A stretch of 64,000 nt of DNA from Mangrovimicrobium sp033283265 (GTDB lineage: Bacteria; Pseudomonadota; Gammaproteobacteria; Pseudomonadales; Halieaceae). The notes under the pieces are model-generated. The model worked only from the letters and a program-made list of their open reading frames with translations, was not told the origin of the DNA and made no database searches. This document shows, piece by piece, positions 46,725-54,862 of this stretch (its first letter is position 1; the number at the start of each line of letters is the position of its first letter). The stretch lies in assembly GCA_033283265.1 (NCBI GenBank), contig JAWMQN010000002.1:620001-684000 (forward strand), read 5' to 3'. The position numbers were made by a program, and so were the translations under genes.

Positions 46725-48965
46725 TCAGAGGCTGATGGTCAGGCGCACGCCGTAGATCGCGCCCGGGTCGCGCACGATGCTGTGGGTCGAGCCGGTATAG
46801 CTGCCGTCATCGGGAATGAAGCTCCGCTGGAACAGGCTCGCGTTCCAGTCGCTGACCTTGTACTGGTCGTCCAGCGCGTTGCGCACGAAGACGGCGAGTT
46901 CGGTGGCGCGCCAGCGGATACCGAGCTGGGCGTCGAGCAGGTTGTAGGAACCCAGTTCGAAGCCATCGCCGGCGGGCGAGCGGGCTGCGCTGCGATAGCG
47001 GAAGCCCAGCGAGGCCAGGCCGCTAAACTCCCCGGCCAGCGGCCGCTGGTAGTCGGCGGTCAGGCTGGCGGTGTAATCCGGCACGAAGGCCCGCTGGTTG
47101 TAGCCCGCAGGGCCGCCGGAAAAGTCGTAGTCGTAGCGGCCGGCAGACGCGCTTATGCTGAGCCCGGCTGAGAGCTGCGCCGCCAGGTCGACCTCCAGTC
47201 CCAGGGTGGTCGCGGTACCGATGTTGCGCATCGCAGGGATCGGGTTGATCTCCGCACCGGGGTCCGGCTGCGGCAGCAGGGCGTCGTCCACGCAGAGGTA
47301 AAAGATACTGGCGCCGATTTCCAGCCGCTGGTCGAACAGCAGGGCCTTGCCGCCGAGTTCGAAGTTCTCGGACTCCTCGGCGTCGTAGGTGGGGGGGGCG
47401 AGGCTGGAGACCAGCGGGTTGAAGCCCCCGGCGCGAAAGCCCCGGGCGTACTTGCCGAAGAAGGTCAGGGTGTCCCGCGGCTTCCAGGCCAGGGTCAGGC
47501 CGGGCGAGAGATTTTCATAGGTTCTCTCCAGGTCCAGGTCGACATAGCTACCGGTATAAATGTAGAAGCCGCTCACCGACTGGGCCGTAGTGATCTCCTG
47601 CCGCTCGCGGGTGTAGCGCAGGTCGGCGGTGACTTCGAGCGACTCGCGGGGCGCCCAGATCAATTCCCCGAAAGCCGCCCAGGCCCGGGTGTCCTGTTCG
47701 CCGCGGAATTCAAATGTGCCGTAAAAACCGATAGCCTCCAGCACCTGGGCGAACTCCCGCAGCGGCACCTCCCCGGCGCCAAAGCGCAGCGACTCCTCGA
47801 AGTAGTTCACCCCGACCAGTGCCGTCAGCGGGCCCGCGTCGCGGGTGAGCAGGTGCAATTCGGCTTCCCGGGTCGTATCGTCGAGGTCGACGAACTGGAC
47901 GGTGGGCGCGCGGGTGTTGCGCAATGCGTAGAGCGGATTGTCGATGGCAGCGACCCTTGCGCTGCCGTCCGAGTCGGAGCCCGCCAGCGCCCCGGTCGCC
48001 TCGCGCCAGCCCGCCAGCGCCACCAGGGTGCCGAAGCCGACATCGGCTTCGAGCTTGCCGTTGGTCCTGGCGTACCTGATCTCCATGGTTCCGGGATCGT
48101 CGCGCAACACATTGCGCCGCGACTCGACGCCGAGTTCCGGCGGGCCCAGCGGTGCGCCGCTGACCACGCCCGGGGTGGCCCCCCTGTCATCCTCGGCATA
48201 CTCCCCACTCAACGTCAAAGCGATGGTTTCCGCTGGCAGCACGGCGAGGGTCAGGCGGCCGCCGCTCTGGTGGTAGGCGTCCGGGTTGTCCTCGCTGAAC
48301 TGGCTGCGGTAGTAGCCGCCCTCGCTGTCACTGTACCAGGCGGTTGCGCGCGCCTGCAGGGCGTCGCCGAGGGGTAGGTTGAAGGTGGCGCTGGTATCGA
48401 CGGTATCCAGCTGGGCGTAGCTGAGGTCGAGGCGCGCAGAGCGTTCCTCCGTGGGTTTGCCCGTGGTGATGACCACTGCGCCGCCGGTGGTATTGCGCCC
48501 GTAAAGCGATGCCTGCGGCCCCTTGAGCACCTGCACCGACTCGATATCGTAGAAACCGGGGAGGACGGTCAGCATGCCCGAGGCGTAGAGCTCGTCAACA
48601 TAGACCGCGTTGCCCGGCTGCACCAGGAAACCGGGGGTCACCACGCCGCGGATGGTGATGCGGGAACTCACCTGGTCGCCGCCCCCGTAGACCAGCAAGC
48701 CCGGGCTGAGACCGAGGAACTCGCGGATATCGCGGTACTGCAATTGCTCCATCAACTCACCGTCGATCCGGCTGATGGCCATCGGCACATCGATAAACGC
48801 CTCGTCGCGCCGGCGCGCGGTGACCACGACTTCCTCGAGGACGCCGTCGCTGCGGAACTGGGGGCCGTGCCCGGACGGCGTGTCCTGCGCCTGGACGAGC
48901 GTGACCAGGCTGAGCGCGACTAGCGGTGCGACCTGGAGTAGTCGCCGCAGGGGCCAGTGGGTCAT
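46725..48965 (-). CDS. TonB-dependent outer membrane receptor
   Basis: The protein has 746 residues with a signal peptide (about residues 1-26, ending LVQAQ). A TonB-box-like LEEVVVTARRR is followed by a plug (DVPMAISRIDGELMEQLQYRDI, GLSPGLLVYGGGDQVSSR, SVQVLKGPQASLYGRNTTGG) and a full barrel ending GAIYGVRLTISL. It lies 17 bases downstream of a winged-helix/TPR regulator on the same strand, so the two are probably cotranscribed and the regulator may control this receptor. The ligand is unknown. Confidence 0.9.
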   Translation of the reverse strand: MTHWPLRRLLQVAPLVALSLVTLVQAQDTPSGHGPQFRSDGVLEEVVVTARRRDEAFIDVPMAISRIDGELMEQLQYRDIREFLGLSPGLLVYGGGDQVSSRITIRGVVTPGFLVQPGNAVYVDELYASGMLTVLPGFYDIESVQVLKGPQASLYGRNTTGGAVVITTGKPTEERSARLDLSYAQLDTVDTSATFNLPLGDALQARATAWYSDSEGGYYRSQFSEDNPDAYHQSGGRLTLAVLPAETIALTLSGEYAEDDRGATPGVVSGAPLGPPELGVESRRNVLRDDPGTMEIRYARTNGKLEADVGFGTLVALAGWREATGALAGSDSDGSARVAAIDNPLYALRNTRAPTVQFVDLDDTTREAELHLLTRDAGPLTALVGVNYFEESLRFGAGEVPLREFAQVLEAIGFYGTFEFRGEQDTRAWAAFGELIWAPRESLEVTADLRYTRERQEITTAQSVSGFYIYTGSYVDLDLERTYENLSPGLTLAWKPRDTLTFFGKYARGFRAGGFNPLVSSLAPPTYDAEESENFELGGKALLFDQRLEIGASIFYLCVDDALLPQPDPGAEINPIPAMRNIGTATTLGLEVDLAAQLSAGLSISASAGRYDYDFSGGPAGYNQRAFVPDYTASLTADYQRPLAGEFSGLASLGFRYRSAARSPAGDGFELGSYNLLDAQLGIRWRATELAVFVRNALDDQYKVSDWNASLFQRSFIPDDGSYTGSTHSIVRDPGAIYGVRLTISL

Positions 48966-48982
48966 AGGGGGTGCTCCGCAGG

Positions 48983-51418
48983 TTATTGTGAGTTGGCCAC
49001 GAGGCTGTCACGAGCGGCCTTGCGCGCCGCGGCGGGCTCGCCTTGCTCCGCCCGCAGCGTCGCGTCGATGCGCTTGCGCTCGCTGGCGATGTGCGCCTCG
49101 CTGTGGGCCCGCAGGGCCTGCATACAGGGCGTATCGCGCATGCCAGCGAAGGCAGGATGGGCCAGGACGACCCGCCAGTGCGGCCGCGGCCGCGGCGCAT
49201 GGGTGTCTTCCAGGGCGGCACAGGCGGCGTCAAATTGCCCCGCCCCGGCAAGGAACACGGCCCGGAACTGCTGGTAGAGGATGTGGTGTCGCGGGAAATA
49301 CGCCTCCGCCAGCGCCATGCGCTCCTCGATCTGGTGCTCGAGTTGCGCCGCTGTCGCTGCGTCGCCGCTGGCGCGGTAGAGCTGCACCAGGTTGACGAAG
49401 GGGGTGAGCCCGAACAGCGCCGCGGCGGGTGGCAGCTCACCCGGGTAGGGAAGGCCCGCGGTCATCAGCTCGATCGCCCGCTGGTAGTTGCCATCGGCGA
49501 CCGCCTGCTCCAGCACCGCCTGGGACAGGACCGGGTCGTTCAGTTGGGCGTGTGCCTCCGGTCCGGCGCGGTAGGCGAGATCGGCCAGCTCGGTGACCCG
49601 CCCCTCGGCCCACAGGATGCGCTGCTCGCCGAACCCGGTGGGCGGTCTGTTCGCAGCGCGTGCTGCGTCGATATCGCCCAGCGCCAGATAGAGGATGGTC
49701 AGCTGGTCGCGCACCGGTTCTGCTCGCGGGTCCAGGGCCACCGCCCGCCGGGCATAGCCGACCGCCTCCGCATAGTGACCCTGTACACCCGCGGAAACTG
49801 CCATCAGCCGCAGCGCGTCGTGAAAATTCGGGTTCAGCGCCAGGGCGCGGCGATTGAGTTCATCCACCTGTTCCCAGTAGCCGAGCCCCATCATCCATCT
49901 TGCCTTGGTGTGGTAGAGGGCGGGGGAGAGCGGGTCCAGGGCGATGGCGTGATCGATGGCGTCGAGCGCCAGCTGGAGCTCGGTGTAGGGCCTGCGCATG
50001 TGCAGGTCGGAGAGCAACTCGTAGCCGCGGGCAAAGGAGGGGTTGAGCTCGAGGCCGCGGCGCAGGTCGCGCTCGGCCTGCCCGGGGTCGCCGTCCACCA
50101 GGGAGCGCAGGGCGTAGGCCTCGCCGAACTCCGGGTCGAGAGCCAGCGCCTTGTCCAGCAGGGAGGCCACCACCGGGTGAACGGACTCGAGGCCGCCGGT
50201 GGACTGGGCCTGGATCAGGATGGCATCGGCCAGCCTGGCGTAGGCCAGGGCGTAGTCCGGGTCCAGCAGCAGCGCGCGCTGCAAGTGCTCGATCGCCTGC
50301 TCCGCATCGGCGATGTTGCGCGAGGCCAGCAGTTGCCGCGCCCGCAGCACCTCGAGGTAGGCTTCCGCGTTGGTCGGCCCACCGCGCTGGACGAGCGCCC
50401 CCTGTTGCTGCTGCAGCACCCCGGAGAGGGCACGCGAAACCTCCGCCGCCACGACCTGCTGCAGTTCGAACCAGTCGGCGAGGGAGCGGTCGTACTCGTC
50501 GCTCCACAGCTGCCGCCCGGTGCGAACGTCGGTCAGCCGGGTGCGGATCTGTACCTGCTCACCCTGGTCGCGCAGGCTGCCGTCGACGACGTAGCGAGCG
50601 CCGAGTTGCTGCCCCACGTCGCGCAGGTCGCCCTGCTCGCCGCGGAACTGGAAGGCAGAACTGCGGGCGATGACCCGCAGGCCGGGGTTGCGGGCCAGCG
50701 CGCCGAGGACCTCCTCCGCCAGCCCGTCGGCCAGGGTGCCGCTTTCCGCCAGTCCACTGAGGTTGTTGAAGGGCAGCACGGCGATCGTCGCGGGCACCGG
50801 GGCGACCATCTCTGCCGGTGCCATCTCGCTCGGTGCTATCGCTGTAGGTGCAGGAGCGCTACGATCCCCGCCGGGCGCGTCAGGCCGCAGGGCCAGCAAG
50901 GCCAGCCCGGCGACCAGCGCGGCCAGCCCGAGCAGGGCCAGCGCACGCGGCGGGGGCCGGGTCAATCTGTGCAGAGGAGTTGGGGGAGTGAATACCGCGC
51001 CGGGATCCCCGCTGCCGGCGCTCGCCGTCGCCGCGGGCCTCACCTCGCCCCTGAGCAGGTAGCCGCGCTTCGGCACCGTGGTGATCAGCCTGCGGTGGGC
51101 CTCGCTGCCGCCCGCCGCGAGCAGCTGCTGGCGCAAGTGGTAGATGCACTGGGTCAGCGCTTCGTCGTAGGTCTCGCCACCGGGCCAGATGGTGTTGAGC
51201 AGTTGCTCCCGGGTCACCAGCCTGCCGGCACTGCCGGCGAGCACGCCGAGAACCGCCATGGCCCGTGGTTCCAGGCGAGACTCGCCGCCGCGGCCGCGGA
51301 CAGCGCCTGAAGCGGGTTCGACGAACAAATCAGAGAGGTAAAAAGCGCCAGCGGCCGGCCCGGGTATCTCACCCTCCGGGACATTCCCCAGGTGTTTCCC
51401 GCTCTCGTGTCGCTGCAT
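48983..51418 (-). CDS. membrane-bound CadC-like winged-helix regulator with TolB-like and TPR domains
   Basis: The protein has 811 residues. A winged-helix DNA-binding domain occupies about residues 20-125 (LEPRAMAVLGVLAGSAGRLV, YDEALTQCIYHLRQQL, LITTVPKRGYLL). One membrane segment follows (LALLGLAALVAGLALLAL, about residues 160-180), then a TolB-N/FlgO-like domain (IAVLPFNNLSGLAESG, RVIARSSAFQFRG, LWSDEYDRSL) and many TPR-like repeats to the C-terminus. The architecture suggests an inner-membrane sensor that binds DNA directly, like CadC and ToxR. ATG at 51418 has GGAAGG upstream. Confidence 0.88.
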   Translation of the reverse strand: MQRHESGKHLGNVPEGEIPGPAAGAFYLSDLFVEPASGAVRGRGGESRLEPRAMAVLGVLAGSAGRLVTREQLLNTIWPGGETYDEALTQCIYHLRQQLLAAGGSEAHRRLITTVPKRGYLLRGEVRPAATASAGSGDPGAVFTPPTPLHRLTRPPPRALALLGLAALVAGLALLALRPDAPGGDRSAPAPTAIAPSEMAPAEMVAPVPATIAVLPFNNLSGLAESGTLADGLAEEVLGALARNPGLRVIARSSAFQFRGEQGDLRDVGQQLGARYVVDGSLRDQGEQVQIRTRLTDVRTGRQLWSDEYDRSLADWFELQQVVAAEVSRALSGVLQQQQGALVQRGGPTNAEAYLEVLRARQLLASRNIADAEQAIEHLQRALLLDPDYALAYARLADAILIQAQSTGGLESVHPVVASLLDKALALDPEFGEAYALRSLVDGDPGQAERDLRRGLELNPSFARGYELLSDLHMRRPYTELQLALDAIDHAIALDPLSPALYHTKARWMMGLGYWEQVDELNRRALALNPNFHDALRLMAVSAGVQGHYAEAVGYARRAVALDPRAEPVRDQLTILYLALGDIDAARAANRPPTGFGEQRILWAEGRVTELADLAYRAGPEAHAQLNDPVLSQAVLEQAVADGNYQRAIELMTAGLPYPGELPPAAALFGLTPFVNLVQLYRASGDAATAAQLEHQIEERMALAEAYFPRHHILYQQFRAVFLAGAGQFDAACAALEDTHAPRPRPHWRVVLAHPAFAGMRDTPCMQALRAHSEAHIASERKRIDATLRAEQGEPAAARKAARDSLVANSQ

Positions 51419-51759
51419 TGTGACGCCTTCCCTGCAACTAACCCAGCTACAGCAGCCATGCAAACCACAAAGGAAGCCGTGGATCGGGCGATTCGGGCTG
51501 TGGCCGCCTGCGGCCACGCAATCCATTCAACTCGCGGTGGAGACAACTCCGCGCAAGCAGCCAACCTGGCAGCTGGCTGCGACAACCTGTGCAACACAGA
51601 GAAATTAGACCCACAGTAGTCGAAACACAAGCGGGCGGTCTAAAACCGCCCGCAGGGCCTGTCGCCGCCGCGGGCGGGCGCTGCGGGCCTGGGGCCGGCA
51701 GTTTCCCGCCCGCTCAGGCCAGTACCGAACAAACGGTCAGAATTGTGCCCGGCCGGCCA
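51419..51759. other. gap upstream of the winged-helix/TPR gene
   Basis: This 341-base gap lies between two genes on the minus strand. It contains the regulator's promoter and a hairpin at 51631-51653 that probably ends the transcript of the SH3 gene. No gene is seen. Confidence 0.5.
51631..51653 (-). terminator. hairpin after the SH3-protein gene
   Basis: A 9 bp perfect stem (51631-51639 with 51645-51653, GCGGGCGGT and its complement) has a 5-base loop. On the minus strand it is followed by a T-rich stretch (TTGTGTTT), which supports terminator function for the SH3 gene about 110 bases upstream. Confidence 0.5.
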
Positions 51760-52542
51760 TCAGTCGCACTTGTCGTGACGCTGGATGTCGACAATGCTGT
51801 CGGCGCGCCCATCGGCCACGGCCATCTGCAGGCACTGGTCGGTCTTGCGGTTGTACCAGATGGTGTAAGCGGTCATGCCACTCTTGAAGCCATCGACGTT
51901 GCGGAAGCCCCGGTCCTCGAGACCGCGCTCTGCGGAACTCGCGCGCTCGCCCTCGAGGTCCGCAAAGCGCTCGCCGCGACTGTGGCTGCCCGAGGAGCTG
52001 TGACTGCTGGAGTGGCTGGAGCTACCGCCGGAAGTCTCGCGCAGGAACTTCTGCATGACCCAGCCGCGGTCGCCGCGATATTCCACCTCGCACCACTCCT
52101 CGCCATGGTGGCGTTCGCAATTGCCCAGGCCGCGCACTTTCTCGCCGTTGTGCACGCCGCCGGCGACCACTTCGGAATGCTTCGAGGGATCGTCCCAGAT
52201 GCGCAGCTTGTTATCCGAGACCCCGTGAATCTCGTAGTAGGTACTGCCGGAGTGGCGCGAGCTCCCCGAGTGATGATCGCGGTCGTCGTAGTCCCGGCTG
52301 TCGCTGCGATTGTTGCGCAGGTCGCCCACCGCTTCCTCTGCGTCCCTCAGGTCACGGCTACTGCACTTGCTGGTTTCCGAGAGCCGGTCGCCATGGCGGT
52401 CGAATACAACGACGCAACCATCCTTGTTGTTGGCCATATATTTGTCGTTGCCCAGTTGCTTGGCTTCAAAGCGTGCCTGCGCAATCGGGCTGAGTATGAG
52501 CAGCGCCAGGCAGGTGGCGGGCACGAGTTTTTGTAGTTGCAT
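51760..52542 (-). CDS. secreted SH3-domain protein of unknown function
   Basis: The protein has 260 residues with a signal peptide (about residues 1-22). A charged Asp/Arg/Ser/His-rich stretch (about residues 65-100) precedes a bacterial SH3-like segment (SDNKLRIWDDPSKHSEVVAGG to WCEVEYRGDRGWVMQKFL in two parts). A Ser/His-rich linker leads to a C-terminal cysteine-containing domain (YTIWYNRKTDQCLQMAV). SH3-like domains often bind peptidoglycan. The role is unknown. A minus-strand PrsW-like gene is just upstream (58 bases). Confidence 0.65.
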   Translation of the reverse strand: MQLQKLVPATCLALLILSPIAQARFEAKQLGNDKYMANNKDGCVVVFDRHGDRLSETSKCSSRDLRDAEEAVGDLRNNRSDSRDYDDRDHHSGSSRHSGSTYYEIHGVSDNKLRIWDDPSKHSEVVAGGVHNGEKVRGLGNCERHHGEEWCEVEYRGDRGWVMQKFLRETSGGSSSHSSSHSSSGSHSRGERFADLEGERASSAERGLEDRGFRNVDGFKSGMTAYTIWYNRKTDQCLQMAVADGRADSIVDIQRHDKCD

Positions 52543-52600
52543 CTTGCTAGTCCTTTTTGGCTACTGTTATGGGGTACTTCCTTAATCCAGGTGGCGCGGA

Positions 52601-53767
52601 TCACAGGCTCGGGGGCGCTGCCGGCCGGGCACCACCCGCCGTGCGAACCCGCGCCAGTTGCGCCCGCACGGCTTCTGCCTCGCGGCTCAGCGGGCTGTTG
52701 GTCGCGGCGATTGCCCTGGCCAGCTCGGTCGCAGTCCGCAGCACTTTTTTGCAATTCAGCGCCGCGGGCTTGCCCTGCGCACGCCTGATGGCCCTGAGGT
52801 GACGGCGCCGGTCGCGTTGCGGGCCGGCGAGCAACGCGAGCTCCGCCTCGGTGACATTGCCGGCGTCGACATCGTGTTGCAGCAGGGCCCGCATCCAGTC
52901 GCGTGCCCGCCGACCGGCGAATATCCATGCGACCACGATGCCGAAAATCATCAGCGGAATCGCGATGCCCATGCCCATCAGGCCGATGCCGCCACCGGCG
53001 TCGAACAGGCCGTGGCACAGCATCGCAAATAGAATGAAGGCACTGGCGATCACAACACGCCGGGCGAGCGACTGATCGGTGGCGCCGATGAAATAACCGA
53101 CACCGGCGCCGGCGATGCCGCTAAACAGCCAGTGACCCCAGATTCCCGAAATACCACGCATCACAAATACGAAGAGCATGTCGGTCAGCGGGCTGGAGCT
53201 GAAGTTGGTCTCCGCATAGGAACTGAGATACTTCACGTTCTCGAAGACCTGGAAGCCCAGCCCGACGAACATGCCCAGCAACATTCCGTCATACACTGAC
53301 CGGACGTGTTGCCTGGCGATCAACAGCATGATTACGACGCCCGTCAGCTTGGCTGTTTCCTCGGTAAAGGGCGCCGTCAGCGCGGGCCCCCAGGCAAGTG
53401 CGAAGTCGATACCGACCAGCTTGCCGTAGAGTGACAGCACTGCTGAATTGGCGGGAGCAGACATGACCCAGGTTGAGACCAGCCCGCCCCACAGGAAAGC
53501 CAGTGCGCAGAGTTTGGCTGGCTCGCGCTCGTAGTAATCGGCCCGGGTAATAAACCAGACAAATGGCAGCGTATAGAGCGCCTGCAGGAGCACCGCCACG
53601 AGCAGGGTCGACGGGGCGACGTGCGTTTGCAGCAGGGCCCTGGACCAGAGAAAAACACCCAGGGCAGTCAGGCTGGCGTACAGCCAGAATGCGGGGTTGT
53701 GCGGCTGCCACAAGCGGACCGGTAGCGCCCAGCCGGACGCCTCGGCCGCGGGCCGCAAATCAGTCAT
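52601..53767 (-). CDS. PrsW-like intramembrane metalloprotease
   Basis: The protein has about 388 residues and eight or more membrane segments. The family motifs are visible: APFTEETAKL (EExxK), GFQVFENVKYLS (FxxxEN) and histidines in IWGHWLFSG and LCHGLFDAGG. A C-terminal cytoplasmic tail of about 100 residues with an Arg-rich helix is unusual. PrsW cuts the anti-sigma factor RsiW in Bacillus; in Gram-negatives the targets are unknown. The ATG at 53767 overlaps the stop of the upstream gene by eight bases (a GTG at 53776 is also in frame), so it is coupled to that gene. Confidence 0.82.
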   Translation of the reverse strand: MTDLRPAAEASGWALPVRLWQPHNPAFWLYASLTALGVFLWSRALLQTHVAPSTLLVAVLLQALYTLPFVWFITRADYYEREPAKLCALAFLWGGLVSTWVMSAPANSAVLSLYGKLVGIDFALAWGPALTAPFTEETAKLTGVVIMLLIARQHVRSVYDGMLLGMFVGLGFQVFENVKYLSSYAETNFSSSPLTDMLFVFVMRGISGIWGHWLFSGIAGAGVGYFIGATDQSLARRVVIASAFILFAMLCHGLFDAGGGIGLMGMGIAIPLMIFGIVVAWIFAGRRARDWMRALLQHDVDAGNVTEAELALLAGPQRDRRRHLRAIRRAQGKPAALNCKKVLRTATELARAIAATNSPLSREAEAVRAQLARVRTAGGARPAAPPSL

Positions 53768-54398
53768 CCCGTCCACTGCCCGCGTCTCGCAACAGGTTTT
53801 CCAGGGGGCGGAAACTGGCCAGCATCGCGGCCACTTCAGCGCCGTATTCCGGTACCAGCTCCGCCGGCCCGCGCACCACTATACGTACACCGATATCGCG
53901 ATCGTCGAGGTGTGAGCCGAAAGTAGCCGGCGCCACCAGCGCGACGAGAAGCCCGTCGTTGCCGACACCGTACAAATTGATGCCCGCGCCCTGCATCCCG
54001 CTTTCCAGTGTGAAGGAGCGCATCTCTCCCCCGGTCTGGTAGTAACCGCGGGCGGTTTCACGGATATTGGCGAGCAGTTCCTCGGCACTGCCCCGCCACG
54101 CACCAGCGGCCACTTCCATGCTCACCCCACCGCGGAATATCTTCAGTGCCGGTGAGGACGGGGCGGGCGTGCCATCCGGTATCCAGCCAGCCGCGGGCGC
54201 AAATACAACCTGGTCGTGCACGGTCTGCGTTGCCCCGGCCTCATAGGCGCCCGCTACTATCTGCCTGTCGATAAATGGAAGCACTACCGCCAGCAGCAGA
54301 ATCACGGCCAGGAGCATCAGTGCAGGCGGCAACTTGCGCCGGTCGAGCCCCAGCCAGCGCTCCTCTACCTGCCGATTTTCGAGGTGCCAGGGGCGCAT
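53760..54398 (-). CDS. single-pass membrane protein of unknown function, coupled to PrsW-like gene
   Basis: The protein has 212 residues. A short cytoplasmic N-terminus with a WLGLDRRKLPP stretch leads to one membrane segment (about residues 26-45) and a periplasmic domain. No family is recognised. ATG at 54398 starts one base after the stop of the upstream gene; its own stop overlaps the start of the PrsW-like gene. Tight packing makes it a candidate substrate or regulator of the protease, which is inference. Confidence 0.65.
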   Translation of the reverse strand: MRPWHLENRQVEERWLGLDRRKLPPALMLLAVILLLAVVLPFIDRQIVAGAYEAGATQTVHDQVVFAPAAGWIPDGTPAPSSPALKIFRGGVSMEVAAGAWRGSAEELLANIRETARGYYQTGGEMRSFTLESGMQGAGINLYGVGNDGLLVALVAPATFGSHLDDRDIGVRIVVRGPAELVPEYGAEVAAMLASFRPLENLLRDAGSGRDD

Positions 54399-54399
54399 G

Positions 54400-54747
54400 T
54401 CAGTCAGCCGGGCTGTCTCCGCCATCGCCGCTGCCGAACCCCCCCGGCGGGGCCTCGTCCTGCGCGGTGGCTGCCTGCTCGCGTCGGTACCGGTCCAGGG
54501 CATCCCGCGCCCTGCCCAGGTCGGCATCGGAACAGGACGAACCGGCGGCGATTTGCTGACCGGAAGGGCTGAACAGGACAGTGCAGCCCCCCATGTCGAG
54601 CGCGATGTTGCCATCGTCCACGACCAGGAGCTGTGGCGGCTCGGGCTGCTCGCTGCGTTCATCGCCGGGCTCGGCGAACACGTTGGTCGCCATGACCAGA
54701 AACATGGCAGGCAGGATTCGGGCGACGCAGATCACTCTGGCATCCAT
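54400..54747 (-). CDS. small secreted protein of unknown function
   Basis: The protein has 115 residues with a signal peptide (about residues 1-25, ending VFAEP). The mature part has a central region with two cysteines (GGCTVLFSPSGQQ and SSCSD) and a Gly/Asp-rich C-terminus. No family is recognised. It is the first gene of a three-gene unit with the membrane protein and the PrsW-like protease. The start at 54747 fits the signal peptide; the longer open frame to 55104 overlaps the kinase gene on the same strand. Confidence 0.6.
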   Translation of the reverse strand: MDARVICVARILPAMFLVMATNVFAEPGDERSEQPEPPQLLVVDDGNIALDMGGCTVLFSPSGQQIAAGSSCSDADLGRARDALDRYRREQAATAQDEAPPGGFGSGDGGDSPAD

Positions 54748-54862
54748 AAAATACACGCCTGTAGTGGAAAGGTTTTTGCCCGGCGATAACAGGATCAGCA
54801 ATCCACCGCCGTTGCGGCCACTGGGAGTATGGACCAGGATTTCCCGACGTGCCTGACCAATG

